A stretch of 46,177 nucleotides of DNA, from contig JAFQZU010000040.1 in NCBI GenBank assembly GCA_017405805.1, positions 1-46,177 on the forward strand. The letters are read 5' to 3'. The notes below the pieces were generated by a model. That model was not told the origin of the DNA. It ran no database searches and saw nothing but the letters and a program-made list of their open reading frames with translations. Source of the DNA: Lachnospiraceae bacterium. Its GTDB lineage: Bacteria > Bacillota > Clostridia > Lachnospirales > Lachnospiraceae. Numbering within the stretch: the stretch's first letter is position 1; the number at the start of each line of letters is the position of its first letter. The translations under genes and the position numbers were made by a program. Positions 1-7,905 of the stretch are shown piece by piece.

Positions 1-94
1 AAGAATAACTCCTGCATGTAGTACTCTGTTTAGACCAGTATACTATATTTAGGAGTTTAGGAAAAGTAGGAAATTAAAATTTGACCAAAAAAAT

Positions 95-143
95 AAGGCG
101 GAAAGCGCCTTTCAAGAATTCGGGGTGTCAAAGACCCGATTCT
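95..143. other. two hairpins upstream of lexA
   Basis: A perfect 6-bp stem AAGGCG/CGCCTT (95-100 with 106-111, loop GAAAG) is followed on the minus-strand reading by a run of Ts (plus-strand A run 85-93), as in an intrinsic terminator facing left. A second imperfect stem pairs AGAAT(T)CGGG at 115-124 with CCCGATTCT at 135-143. No minus-strand gene lies between lexA and these hairpins, so their role is unclear. They may end a gene or short RNA I cannot see, or protect the left neighbour from antisense reading. The rest of 1-160 shows no supported gene. Confidence 0.4.
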
Positions 144-160
144 CTTGTCAACAAGAATTT

Positions 161-174
161 CGAACGAATATTCG
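161..174. promoter_or_regulatory. LexA (SOS) box
   Basis: CGAACGAATATTCG matches the Gram-positive SOS box CGAAC-N4-GTTCG at every fixed base but one (A for G). It lies just upstream of the lexA promoter -35, where bound LexA would block RNA polymerase. This is the usual negative autoregulation of lexA. Binding is inferred. Confidence 0.75.
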
Positions 175-184
175 GAATATATGT

Positions 185-212
185 TTGCTTTTCCCGCGAG
201 GTCTGATATAAT
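185..212 (+). promoter_or_regulatory. lexA promoter (extended -10)
   Basis: TTGCTT (185-190), a 16-bp spacer and a perfect TATAAT (207-212) preceded by TGA make an extended -10 SigA-type promoter. The start point would be near 219, leaving a leader of about 33 nt with an AACGGAGG ribosome site before the ATG at 252. Confidence 0.7.
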
Positions 213-251
213 ACTTATATATTAATCATCCAAAACGGAGGTCTATTCTTT

Positions 252-863
252 ATGGCAGGCAGAATATCGAAAAAACAGCAGGAAATTCTGGATTATATAA
301 AGACTGAAATACTGGAAAAAGGGTATCCGCCCACGGTGCGCGAGATCTGTGAGACGGTCGGGCTCCGCTCCACTTCTTCCGTCCACTCCCATCTTTCCAC
401 ATTGGAGAAGAACGGCTACATCCGCCGCGACCCCACCAAACCCAGAGCGATCGAGATCTGTGACGACAGCTTCCAGATGGTCCGGACGGAGATGGCCTCT
501 CTTCCGGTCGTGGGAAATGTCGCCGCCGGCCAGCCCATACTGGCACAGGAGAATATTGAGAACTACTTCCCGGTTCCTGCGGAGATCCTCCCTCCCGGAG
601 ATTCCTACGCACTCAAAGTGCGGGGCGAATCCATGATCAACGCCGGCATCCTGGATGGCGACCTGCTCTTCATCAATTCCTGTGATACAGCCCGCAACGG
701 CGAGATCGTCGTCGCCCTTGTCGGAGAGGAAGCGACCGTCAAGACATTCTACAAGGAAGACGGTCACATCCGCCTGCAGCCGGAAAATGATACCATGGAT
801 CCCATCATCGTCCCCGACTGTGTGATCCTGGGCAAAGTATTCGGTGTATTCCGCAGGATGTAA
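252..863 (+). CDS. lexA: LexA repressor, SOS response master regulator
   Basis: The 203-residue product has the normal LexA length and both domains. Residues 1-70 are the winged-helix DNA-binding domain, with the GYPPTVREI and STSSVHSHL recognition segments. Residues 80-203 are the S24 self-cleavage domain. The scissile pair is Ala92-Gly93 (VAAGQP), the nucleophile is Ser127 in GESM, and the general base is Lys164 in ATVKTF. LexA represses DNA-repair genes and cleaves itself when stimulated by RecA filaments. The start is set by GGAGG 8 bases upstream. A LexA box and an extended -10 promoter precede it, so autoregulation is likely. It is one of only three plus-strand genes in the window and is monocistronic, with a terminator at 944-968. 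Confidence 0.97.
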   Translation: MAGRISKKQQEILDYIKTEILEKGYPPTVREICETVGLRSTSSVHSHLSTLEKNGYIRRDPTKPRAIEICDDSFQMVRTEMASLPVVGNVAAGQPILAQENIENYFPVPAEILPPGDSYALKVRGESMINAGILDGDLLFINSCDTARNGEIVVALVGEEATVKTFYKEDGHIRLQPENDTMDPIIVPDCVILGKVFGVFRRM

Positions 864-943
864 TCAATCTTTTTTCTATTCATGGACATCATAAAAAGGG
901 GGCTGTCGCGTCTGACAACTGCTCCTTCTTGATCTGAAATTTG

Positions 944-968
944 AAAATCCGGCTTTTGGCCGGATTTT
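944..968. terminator. lexA terminator
   Basis: A perfect 10-bp stem (AAAATCCGGC with GCCGGATTTT, loop TTTTG) with A's on one flank and T's on the other, about 80 bases after the lexA stop. The shape would work in both directions. Confidence 0.75.
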
Positions 969-1045
969 CGTCATTTATAGAAGGGCTTCAGGCTCATCTT
1001 TTCTAAAAAATACTCCTTCCAGTGAATTGAACAGAGGTGCGGGCG

Positions 1046-1445
1046 GTGGTCACAGTTTGTTCCTTCGTGGGCACTGTGACCACTTTTTAGACTTCTGTGA
1101 CCGCGACTTGCTTGATGGGCTTGCGGTGGTCACAGGTCGATCCTCCGTGGGCACTATGACCACTTTTAGGACTTCTGTGACCGCGACTTACCACATATGC
1201 TTCACGTGGTCACAGGTCGATCCTTCGCGGGCACTGTGACCACAATTGAACCTTCTATGACCGCGACTTGCCCTACATACTTGTTGTGGTCACACACCTC
1301 TCCTTCGTGGGCACCATGACCACAATTGATCCTTCTATGACCACGGCCTGCTTCATATGCTTCACGTGGTCACAGTTCACTCCTCCGCGGTCACTATGAC
1401 CACTTTCAGGACCTCTGTGACCACACCCCCACCTCCTCTGACCAC
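1046..1445. repeat. five 80-bp tandem repeats with internal dyads
   Basis: Units start at exactly 1046, 1126, 1206, 1286 and 1366. Each opens with GTGGTCAC and carries TGACCAC at unit bases 32-38 and TGACC again at 53-57. The opening arm and the first TGACCAC form a 10-bp inverted repeat with an 18-base gap, perfect in units 1 and 3. The last unit has a third TGACCAC at base 74. The period is not a multiple of three and the reading frame changes from unit to unit, so it is not coding. The array lies between two convergent terminators (944-968 and 1462-1497). Apart from it, the 864-1534 gap shows no gene. Its function is not known to me. Confidence 0.9.
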
Positions 1446-1461
1446 AGCCCAATAAAAAGCC

Positions 1462-1497
1462 AAAAAATAGGATGACGTGCAATACCTCACGCCATCC
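1462..1497 (-). terminator. terminator of the rplU-rsfS operon
   Basis: A stem GGATG(A)CGTG at 1470-1479 pairs with CACG(C)CATCC at 1488-1497, with one A/C mismatch. On the minus strand it is followed by TATTTTTT. It lies 38 bases past the rsfS stop and closes the leftward ribosome-assembly operon. Confidence 0.75.
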
Positions 1498-1534
1498 CAT
1501 ATATTTGGGCTTTATTATTGATAACATCTGCAGA

Positions 1535-1897
1535 TCAGATCGTCTCCGGATCCACCTGTTTTCCGTCTCTCCAGATCCTCTCCAGATCATACATCAGGCG
1601 GTTCTCCGAATCGAAGATGTGGATGATGACATCGCCGAAATCCAGAAGCACCCATCCCGCATTCTGATAGCCCTCAATCTGTTTCGCCTCGGCGCCGGCC
1701 ATCTCAAGCTTCCTCGAGACCTCGTCGGCGAGGGCCTGTATCTGCGTCCGGCTGCTGCCGCCGGCGATGACAAAATAGTCCGCCAGCACGGAGACTTCGC
1801 TGATATCGATCATGCGAATGTCCACCGCCTTCTTCTCTTCCAGCGCCGCAATGGCGATCTTGGCAAGCCGCAGGGAATTGTCCTTGGAATTTTCCAT
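1535..1897 (-). CDS. rsfS: ribosomal silencing factor RsfS (Iojap family)
   Basis: The 120-residue protein carries the RsfS signature blocks DYFVIAGGSSRTQ and GYQNAGWVLLDFGDVIIHIF, covering the whole family domain. RsfS binds L14 on the 50S subunit and blocks subunit joining when nutrients are scarce. I chose the ATG at 1897 because it has GGAGG at 6-base spacing; an ATG two codons upstream (1903) abuts the ribosome site directly. It is the last gene of the operon, 12 bases after yqeK, and is followed by a terminator. Confidence 0.93.
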   Translation of the reverse strand: MENSKDNSLRLAKIAIAALEEKKAVDIRMIDISEVSVLADYFVIAGGSSRTQIQALADEVSRKLEMAGAEAKQIEGYQNAGWVLLDFGDVIIHIFDSENRLMYDLERIWRDGKQVDPETI

Positions 1898-1909
1898 AAT
1901 CATCCTCCG

Positions 1910-2518
1910 TTATGCGGGGCGTCCGCTATGGTCCGCACCCTCAATATAATACTCATAGGTTTTCTGTGTCTGGGGATCGATTCTGGCGCCCGAAAACTCC
2001 AGATACGACAGTGTATCTTCCAGTATCTTCATGACCGCCCTGTCCAGATCCTCGAATGCGAGTTCCCGGATCAGCGGCAGGCCGGGTGCCGCAAAGCGCC
2101 CCGGTTCAATGTAATCCGCCGTAAAGACGATCTTCTCGAGCAGGCTCATAGCGGGTCTTCCCGTCGTGTGGAAGCGGATGGCCTGCAGGATCTCATCGTC
2201 GTCGCAGCCGAATCGTTTTCTGGCAAGAACGCTTCCGGCCTTGGAATGCAAAAGTGCTGTGCTCTTCTTTTCGTAATCGTTCAGCGCAAGGTGCTCTTCC
2301 TCGCACAGCTTCAGCATATCCCGCAGGCTAAGCGATTTTGCGCAGTCGTGAAGGAGTCCTGCCATTTCCGCCTTGTCCGTGTCAGCGCCGTAGCGCATGG
2401 CCAGGGCGGCCGATATATTCGCCACGCCGAGGGTATGGATAAAGCGCTTGTATTTCAGGTCCTTCTCGAGAAGCCGGATGATCCCGATTCTGTCTAGCTC
2501 TTTGTTCTTATCACGCAT
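1910..2518 (-). CDS. yqeK: YqeK, HD-domain Ap4A hydrolase
   Basis: The 202-residue HD-superfamily protein has metal ligands visible as His28 (RFIHTLGV), His57-Asp58 (GLLHDCAK), a later His in LLHSKAG, and the RFHTTGRPAMSLLEKIVFTADYIEP block typical of YqeK. Members of this family are symmetrical diadenosine-tetraphosphate hydrolases. It overlaps nadD by 8 bases, so the two are probably translationally coupled. The nadD-yqeK-rsfS order is standard in Firmicutes and supports the call. Confidence 0.92.
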   Translation of the reverse strand: MRDKNKELDRIGIIRLLEKDLKYKRFIHTLGVANISAALAMRYGADTDKAEMAGLLHDCAKSLSLRDMLKLCEEEHLALNDYEKKSTALLHSKAGSVLARKRFGCDDDEILQAIRFHTTGRPAMSLLEKIVFTADYIEPGRFAAPGLPLIRELAFEDLDRAVMKILEDTLSYLEFSGARIDPQTQKTYEYYIEGADHSGRPA

Positions 2519-3137
2519 CGTTTTTATTATAGATCCCAGTTTCTATTATATACCTTTTTACCGGTTCAGGCACCAGATATCGTATCGATCTGCCCTGTGC
2601 AGCACGCTCCCGTATATCCGTCGAGGAGATGCCGATGGCCGGCACCTGCAGAGGGCGGATATCCGCGCCAAAATCCCTTTTGAGCGCCTCTATCTCCTCA
2701 AGCATCGCCTGATCGCTGATCTGATCGGCCCTTCCCGCCGCGAGGATCGTGCACTGCCGGAAGATCTCCGCCGGTTCTCTCCAGGTGCGGATGCTGCAGA
2801 TGGTATCCGCGCCGACGATAAAAAAGATCTCCGCCTCCGGATCCTCTTCGTGCATCTGCCGGAGCGTCTCGTAAGTATAGGTATTGCCGCTTCTTTTGAT
2901 CTCAATGTCGGAGGCGGCAAAACACTCGTGGCAGGACGCCGCGAGCTGCGTCATTTTAAGGCGGACCTCCGGGGGCTGTACCTTCTGCGCCCTGCTGTCC
3001 TTCAGATAAGAGTGCCCCGAAGGGATGAGCAGCACCTGGTCCAGATCAAACTGATCATATGCCTGTTCCGCGATGATCAGATGTCCCATGTGGATCGGAT
3101 CGAATGTGCCGCCCAGAAAGCCGATCCGGCGGCTCAT
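2511..3137 (-). CDS. nadD: nicotinate-nucleotide adenylyltransferase
   Basis: The 208-residue protein has the nucleotidyltransferase motif GGTFDPIHMGH at residues 9-19 (HxGH is His16-His19) and the ISSTDIRER motif near residue 172. It makes deamido-NAD from nicotinate mononucleotide and ATP in NAD synthesis. The length is normal. It overlaps yhbY by 4 bases (ATGA) and yqeK by 8 bases, so it is tightly packed in the operon. Confidence 0.95.
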   Translation of the reverse strand: MSRRIGFLGGTFDPIHMGHLIIAEQAYDQFDLDQVLLIPSGHSYLKDSRAQKVQPPEVRLKMTQLAASCHECFAASDIEIKRSGNTYTYETLRQMHEEDPEAEIFFIVGADTICSIRTWREPAEIFRQCTILAAGRADQISDQAMLEEIEALKRDFGADIRPLQVPAIGISSTDIRERAAQGRSIRYLVPEPVKRYIIETGIYNKNDA

Positions 3138-3472
3138 CGTCCTGTCTCCTTCATGCTTCCTGCCCCTGCTGCCCTTGCGGGAGCCGGCAGCTCGATGACC
3201 GGCTTGTCCTTAAAGGGACGATAGAGGATAAACTTGCGCCCGATCACCTTGACCAGCTGGGCGCGGGTGCGCTCCGCGAGGGTCCTGGCCGCCTCCTCCG
3301 GCAGCTCCGGCGCGGTCTTCTGCACTGTGCCTTTGATCAGTTCCTGGGTGTTGAAAGCCTCTTCCGTCGAGATCACGGTCTCGGGGCTCACGCCGTTTTT
3401 GCCGATGCTGACGACGGGCGTGAGGTGATTGGAAAGACCGATCAGATATGCTCTCTGTTTGCTGGTTAGCAT
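3134..3472 (-). CDS. yhbY: YhbY-type RNA-binding protein (CRM domain)
   Basis: The 112-residue protein has the KQRAYLIGLSNHLTPVVSIGKNG opening and the GxxG loop (GKNG, residues 24-27) of the CRM/YhbY fold. Family members associate with pre-50S ribosomal particles. The last 15 residues are an Ala/Gly tail not needed for the fold. An AGGAGG site sits 13 bases before the ATG, a rather long spacing. It lies between obgE and nadD as in many Firmicutes. Confidence 0.93.
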   Translation of the reverse strand: MLTSKQRAYLIGLSNHLTPVVSIGKNGVSPETVISTEEAFNTQELIKGTVQKTAPELPEEAARTLAERTRAQLVKVIGRKFILYRPFKDKPVIELPAPARAAGAGSMKETGR

Positions 3473-3514
3473 ATGGTGTTTTTTACCTCCTGCAAGTCAT
3501 GATCCTGTGCGGGA

Positions 3515-4798
3515 TCAGTCATAAAACTCAAAATGATGGCCGTACAGACGCACCGTATCTCCCTCTCGGCAGCCAAGTTCCTTGAGCCTCGAGACGATCC
3601 CGTTGTCCACGAGGAACTTCTGGAAGAAGACAAAGCCCTTTTCCGTCTCCAGGTTCGTGTAGCCGAGCATCTTCTCCACGCGGGGGCCCTCCACCACATA
3701 CTCCCTCGCCTTGGAATCGTAGGTCACAGTCACGGGATCCTCCTCGCTGACAAGCATCTCCTCGGGATCGTACTGCTGCTCGAAGACGATGGTGTCCCTG
3801 GGGAGCTCTGAGAGGATCGCGCTGACGCGGAACAAAAGCTCTTTGATGCCCTGCCCGGTCACAGCGCTGATTGGAAACATCTCGCAGCCTGTTTCGTCGC
3901 AGAACGCTTTGATCCTCTCCAGGTTGTCCCCTTCCTGGATCAGGTCGCATTTGTTGGCTGCGACGACCTGTCTTTTGCCGGAGACGTCGATATTGTAGGC
4001 CTGCAGCTCCTTGCGGATGGTCTTCATGTCCTCCACCGGATCGCGGCCTTCGCTCCCGGACGCGTCCACCACATGGATGAGGACCTTGGTGCGCTCGATA
4101 TGGGAGAGGAAATCGTGGCCGAGCCCGGCGCCGTCCGCCGCGCCCTCGATCAGTCCGGGGATGTCCGCCATCACAAAGCCCTGCCCGTCCGGCAGGTCCA
4201 CTACGCCGAGAATGGGGGACAGGGTCGTGAAATGATAGTTGGCGATCCTGGGCTTGGCGTTGCTGACGTGGGACAGCAGCGTGGATTTGCCCACGTTGGG
4301 AAAGCCGACCAGACCGACGTCCGCGATGACTTTCAGCTCCAGAAGCAGCTCCAGCGTCTTCGCGGGCTGTCCGGGCTGCGCATAGCGGGGCGCCTGCATG
4401 GTGGAAGTCGCGTAATGCATATTCCCGTTTCCGCCTTTTCCGCCTCTGAGCAGCACGAATTCACGGTTATCGCCGGACATGTCGGTGATGACCTTTCCGG
4501 AGACAGCCTCGCGCACCACCGTGCCCTGCGGGACCTTCAATATCAGGTCTTCGCCCTTCTTTCCGGCCATTCTCTTTTTCTTGCCGTCCTCGCCGCTCTG
4601 GGCTGCGTACTTGCGCACATGCCTGTAGTCCGTGAGGGTATTGAGGCCCTCGTCCACTTTCAGGATAACGCTTCCGCCGTCCCCGCCGTCCCCGCCGTCG
4701 GGACCGCCGGCCGGGACATACTTCTCCCTGCGAAAGGAGACGTGCCCGTCGCCGCCCTTGCCGCTGCTGACGACAATCCTTGCTTTATCTGTAAACAT
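3515..4798 (-). CDS. obgE: Obg GTPase
   Basis: The 427-residue protein has three domains in order: the glycine-rich Obg fold (about 1-158, with GGDGGDGG runs), the G domain (P-loop GFPNVGKS at 165-172, switch DIPGLIEGAADGAGLGHDFL, NKCD base motif), and the C-terminal OCT domain (about 350-427) found in Gram-positive Obg. Obg is an essential GTPase in late 50S assembly that also responds to ppGpp. A 111-base spacer with a hairpin separates it from rpmA; yhbY follows. Confidence 0.97.
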   Translation of the reverse strand: MFTDKARIVVSSGKGGDGHVSFRREKYVPAGGPDGGDGGDGGSVILKVDEGLNTLTDYRHVRKYAAQSGEDGKKKRMAGKKGEDLILKVPQGTVVREAVSGKVITDMSGDNREFVLLRGGKGGNGNMHYATSTMQAPRYAQPGQPAKTLELLLELKVIADVGLVGFPNVGKSTLLSHVSNAKPRIANYHFTTLSPILGVVDLPDGQGFVMADIPGLIEGAADGAGLGHDFLSHIERTKVLIHVVDASGSEGRDPVEDMKTIRKELQAYNIDVSGKRQVVAANKCDLIQEGDNLERIKAFCDETGCEMFPISAVTGQGIKELLFRVSAILSELPRDTIVFEQQYDPEEMLVSEEDPVTVTYDSKAREYVVEGPRVEKMLGYTNLETEKGFVFFQKFLVDNGIVSRLKELGCREGDTVRLYGHHFEFYD

Positions 4799-4831
4799 AG
4801 TAATCCTTTAAACACAAATAAATACGACAAA

Positions 4832-4864
4832 GACTTCAGACAGTACACATGCCTGCCTGAAGTC
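4832..4864 (-). other. hairpin between rpmA and obgE
   Basis: GACTTCAG(A)CAG pairs with CTG(C)CTGAAGTC, an 11-bp stem with one mismatch and a 9-base loop. There is no strong T run after it on the minus strand. It could be a weak attenuator or an RNA-processing site setting obgE expression below that of the ribosomal proteins. This role is inferred. Confidence 0.45.
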
Positions 4865-4909
4865 CTCACTGCCTTCGTGTGTTCCGCTCCGGACAACCGC
4901 TTCGACCAA

Positions 4910-5200
4910 TTAAGCCTCGGTCTGTGCAGGGTATACGGAAGCTCTCTTCTTGGACTTGCCGACGCGCTCGAACTTGAGAACGCCGTCAACCAGGGCGTAC
5001 AGCGTGTCGTCACCGCCGAGACCTACGTTGTGGCCGGGGTGAATGCTGGTGCCGCGCTGTCTGTAAAGGATATTGCCGGCTTTGACCATCTGGCCGTCCG
5101 CTTTCTTGGCGCCGAGTCTCTTGGCGTTGGAATCACGGCCGTTCTTGGTGGAGCCCATTCCTTTTTTATGTGCAAAGAACTGAAGGTTTAACTGCAACAT
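4910..5200 (-). CDS. rpmA: 50S ribosomal protein L27 precursor
   Basis: This 96-residue L27 opens [14 protein letters not shown]. It carries the Firmicute N-terminal extension LNLQFF, which is removed before Ala by the Prp protease so that the N-terminal tail can reach the peptidyl-transferase centre. The ATG at 5200 has AAGGAGG at 7-base spacing; the ATG at 5206 is only one base from the ribosome site and overlaps the prp stop. The prp gene lies immediately upstream, as expected for the substrate-protease pair. Confidence 0.97.
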   Translation of the reverse strand: MLQLNLQFFAHKKGMGSTKNGRDSNAKRLGAKKADGQMVKAGNILYRQRGTSIHPGHNVGLGGDDTLYALVDGVLKFERVGKSKKRASVYPAQTEA

Positions 5201-5202
5201 GA

Positions 5203-5532
5203 TCATACCTCCTTGATTTCGTAACTGAGATATTCCTCACCGTACGTGAGCCGGATCCACTCCAGGCCGTGTATCATGGTATCGATGAGAAATGATGCCT
5301 TTTGTGACGGGACCTTTTTAAACACACACGAGATATCGCCGGATTCTTCATCGTACTCGTATCCGATGGGTTCATGCAGAAGATCCTCGAGACAGTTGAT
5401 CGTATTGATCACGATCGCGCTGATCCCCGCGCAGACGATATCCTCGCCCTCCTCAGCGTACCCTGCGTGGCCGCTGACGAAAAAGCTGCGGTAGTGTCCG
5501 TCCCCGGTTCTCTCAATGACCGCTCTGGTCAT
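5203..5532 (-). CDS. prp: Prp, cysteine protease processing L27
   Basis: The 109-residue YsxB/Prp family protein has the catalytic pair visible as His22 in SGHAGYAE and Cys34 in [11 protein letters not shown]. It cleaves the N-terminal extension of L27, an essential step in Firmicutes and Fusobacteria. It sits between rplU and rpmA, its conserved place. Its stop overlaps the rplU-side neighbours closely, and rpmA follows within a few bases. Confidence 0.94.
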   Translation of the reverse strand: MTRAVIERTGDGHYRSFFVSGHAGYAEEGEDIVCAGISAIVINTINCLEDLLHEPIGYEYDEESGDISCVFKKVPSQKASFLIDTMIHGLEWIRLTYGEEYLSYEIKEV

Positions 5533-5837
5533 TATGCGTTGATCTTGTCGATCTTAACGCGGGTAAAGAGCTGTCTGTGACCGTTCTTCTTGTGGTAGCC
5601 GGTCTTTCTCTTATACCTGTAGACAACGACCTTCTTCTGCTTGCCCTGCTCCATGACAGTGCCGGTAACAGAAGCGGAAGCAACGGCATCGCCGCACTTC
5701 ATCTCGTCGCCGCCGATCACGAGAACCTTGTCAAAAGTAACGGCGTCGCCGCTCTCAGCTTCGATCTTCTCGATGTCGATGATGTCTCCTTCGGAAACTT
5801 TGTACTGTTTGCCACCTGTTGCGATAATTGCGTACAT
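5532..5837 (-). CDS. rplU: 50S ribosomal protein L21
   Basis: The 101-residue protein opens MYAIIATGGKQYKVSEGD and ends with the KRKTGYHKKNGHRQ block diagnostic of L21. It has the normal length. It is first in the ribosomal part of the operon, with AAGGAGG upstream. The 163-base stretch between hisIE and this gene probably holds its promoter and leader. Confidence 0.97.
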   Translation of the reverse strand: MYAIIATGGKQYKVSEGDIIDIEKIEAESGDAVTFDKVLVIGGDEMKCGDAVASASVTGTVMEQGKQKKVVVYRYKRKTGYHKKNGHRQLFTRVKIDKINA

Positions 5838-6000
5838 TTCGGTACCTCCTTCTTAAAAAAACTCGCTGATTGCGGCGCTCCGTCCGGGCCCGGCCCGTCG
5901 GAAACTTTCTGTCTGCGGTCCTGCGTACCATACAGCGCAGCACATAAAAAGCCTCATCATGCGGCATACTCCGTAACCATACCAAAAGAAGAAGTAAAAG
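5838..6000 (-). promoter_or_regulatory. possible L21 leader region
   Basis: This is the non-coding stretch between the hisIE stop and rplU. It contains a G+C-rich self-complementary core, CCGGGCCCGG (5884-5893), and other short inverted segments. L21 operons of Firmicutes often carry a structured autoregulatory leader here. I could not fold it or match the motif, and no strong promoter hexamers stand out, so this is a positional suggestion only. Confidence 0.3.
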
Positions 6001-7287
6001 TCAATCTTTTTTCTGACGGCGCACGAGCTCTGCCGTGACGTCGTCCCAGGTGAGCCCTTTTTCCGCCATGACCACCATGAGGTGATAGAGGTAATCCGCG
6101 ATCTCGTAGACGATCTCGTTGGGGTTGGGGTTTTTGGCGGCGATCACGATCTCCGTTGCCTCCTCGCCCAGCTTTTTGAGCATCTTGTCGATTCCCTTGT
6201 CGAACAGATAATTGGTGTAGGAGCCGGGAGCCGGATGCTCTTTTCTGTCAAGAATCGTCTCGTAGTCCTGGCGGAGCACCTCCTCTGCCTTCTGCATGCG
6301 GCTGTTTTTCTCATCCTGCACCACGCTCTGGAAGAAGCAGGAGTGGCTTCCCGTATGGCACGCCGCACCGAACTGTTCCACCCTGGCAAGGAGCGTGTCC
6401 ATGTCGCAGTCCCCGTGCAGGGAGCGGACATACTGGAAGTGGCCGCTGGTCTCGCCCTTGATCCAGAGGCTCCTGCGGCTCCTGGAGTAGTAGGTCATGC
6501 GGCCGGTCCGCACCGTCATCTTATAGGCCTGCTCGTTCATGTAGGCCACCATGAGCACTTGGTCCGTGGCGTCCTCCTGCACCACGACGGGAAGAAGGCC
6601 GTCCGGCCCCTTCTTGAAATCCTCCCACTTAAAGGCCGCATGTCTCTCCTTTAAGGAGATCCCGGCTGCGGCCAGGTCGGCGCGCAGTTCCCGGAGCACG
6701 TCCGGCGTCATGTGGGCGGCGTTTGATGCAAAGCCGCACGTGCCGTTTTTTGCCAGAATATCCTTTCCGTCGCGCACGGAGGGACTGTTTTCAACGACAT
6801 AATAAGGCACTCCGGTCTCCGCAGCCTCATCCTGCGCGGCGCGCGTCACGAAAAGAAGGGAACAGTACTGCAGGCAGTCCGCGACTGCCGGGTCGGCAAG
6901 CGCTGTTCCTTCGGGGACAGATCCGCCGATGTGATCCTTTCCGAAGCGCTCGCAGGCCTCCTTTGCCATCTCCCGGTTGCTTTCCAGGGAGAGATCCAGT
7001 ACGGCCATGGCGCAGCCTGCGTAGATGATCTTCTTGACGTCCTCGAGCCTCCCTATGCCGCCGCAGCCCGCCGCGGGCACAGAGGATGCCCGGCAGAAAT
7101 CCCGCAGCGCGTCCAGGGACCGTTCCCTTTTCCCGTCCTCTTCGTCCGTGATCCCGGCGAGGAAGCCGTCCGCGGCCCCGTAGTAGGCAGTGCACAGTTC
7201 CCTTGCGTCGGTCCCGAACTCGGCGCCGGCTTCCACAGGCGCCCCGTCCCGCAGACTGAAGGAGATGATCATTTTCTTATTATCCAT
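6001..7287 (-). CDS. hisIE: HisIE with N-terminal HisA/HisF-like domain
   Basis: This 428-residue protein is about twice the usual HisIE length. The cyclohydrolase part (HisI, from about residue 218) shows LHGDCDMD and the [10 protein letters not shown] metal-binding block. The pyrophosphatase part (HisE) ends the protein with [20 protein letters not shown]. Together they convert phosphoribosyl-ATP to ProFAR, steps 2 and 3 of histidine synthesis. Residues 1 to about 215 resemble a degenerate HisA/HisF barrel ([19 protein letters not shown], then KEACERFG) without an evident active site. The ATG at 7287 lies just after the hisB stop and has AAAGGAAG upstream; an in-frame ATG at 7371 would run deep into hisB. 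Confidence 0.93.
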   Translation of the reverse strand: MDNKKMIISFSLRDGAPVEAGAEFGTDARELCTAYYGAADGFLAGITDEEDGKRERSLDALRDFCRASSVPAAGCGGIGRLEDVKKIIYAGCAMAVLDLSLESNREMAKEACERFGKDHIGGSVPEGTALADPAVADCLQYCSLLFVTRAAQDEAAETGVPYYVVENSPSVRDGKDILAKNGTCGFASNAAHMTPDVLRELRADLAAAGISLKERHAAFKWEDFKKGPDGLLPVVVQEDATDQVLMVAYMNEQAYKMTVRTGRMTYYSRSRRSLWIKGETSGHFQYVRSLHGDCDMDTLLARVEQFGAACHTGSHSCFFQSVVQDEKNSRMQKAEEVLRQDYETILDRKEHPAPGSYTNYLFDKGIDKMLKKLGEEATEIVIAAKNPNPNEIVYEIADYLYHLMVVMAEKGLTWDDVTAELVRRQKKD

Positions 7288-7289
7288 AA

Positions 7290-7883
7290 TTAAAGACTTC
7301 CTTTCGTGCTCAGTACGCCGCTGATCCTGGGATCGATCATGGTCGCCTGATCGAGCGCCTTGGAAAAGCACTTGAACATTCCCTCGATGATGTGGTGCGC
7401 GTTGGTCCCGGACAGGATCCTGAAGTGCAGGTTCATGCCCGCCGCATAGGAGACCGAGTAGAAGAACTCCCGCACGAGCTCCGTGTCAAAATCGCCGACC
7501 ATGGGTGCCCTGAAGGGCTCTCCCTCCATGACGAAATACGGCCTGCCGCTCAGATCCAGCGCGCACATGACGAGCGCTTCGTCCATGGGCAGGATGAAAT
7601 ATCCGTAGCGGCGGATCCCCTTTTTGTCGCCCGCGGCTTCCTTTATGGCTTCTCCGAGCACGATCCCCGTATCCTCCACGCTGTGGTGCCCGTCCACGTG
7701 CAGATCGCCTTCCACCTTCAGCTTGAGGTCGAACATGCCGTGCCGCGTGAAGGCGTCCATCATGTGGTCAAAAAATCCGATCCCCGTGCTGATCTGCGCC
7801 TTTCCGGCGCCGTCCAGGTTCAGCTCCATGGAGATATCGGTCTCCTTGGTCGCCCTGTGAATCTCTGCCTTTCTCGACTTCAT
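7290..7883 (-). CDS. hisB: imidazoleglycerol-phosphate dehydratase
   Basis: The 197-residue monofunctional HisB has the manganese-binding motifs [24 protein letters not shown] and GTNAHHIIE. It dehydrates imidazoleglycerol phosphate to imidazole-acetol phosphate. The start is the ATG of [10 protein letters not shown] at 7883, with a GGGAGAAGAG ribosome site; the open frame extends upstream into hisD but without family similarity. It lies 22 bases after hisD in the his operon. Confidence 0.96.
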   Translation of the reverse strand: MKSRKAEIHRATKETDISMELNLDGAGKAQISTGIGFFDHMMDAFTRHGMFDLKLKVEGDLHVDGHHSVEDTGIVLGEAIKEAAGDKKGIRRYGYFILPMDEALVMCALDLSGRPYFVMEGEPFRAPMVGDFDTELVREFFYSVSYAAGMNLHFRILSGTNAHHIIEGMFKCFSKALDQATMIDPRISGVLSTKGSL

Positions 7884-7905
7884 TTTCCGCTCTTCTCCCT
7901 TACTG

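Noticed and set aside
1046-1445. CRISPR array
   Set aside because: Units are contiguous 80-bp repeats with related sequence throughout; there are no unique spacers of constant length and no cas genes.
1027-1590. Possible small genes across the 80-bp array on either strand
   Set aside because: The 80-bp unit shifts the reading frame each time, so the predicted peptides do not repeat consistently. No ribosome site is seen, and the minus-strand frame runs through the rsfS terminator.
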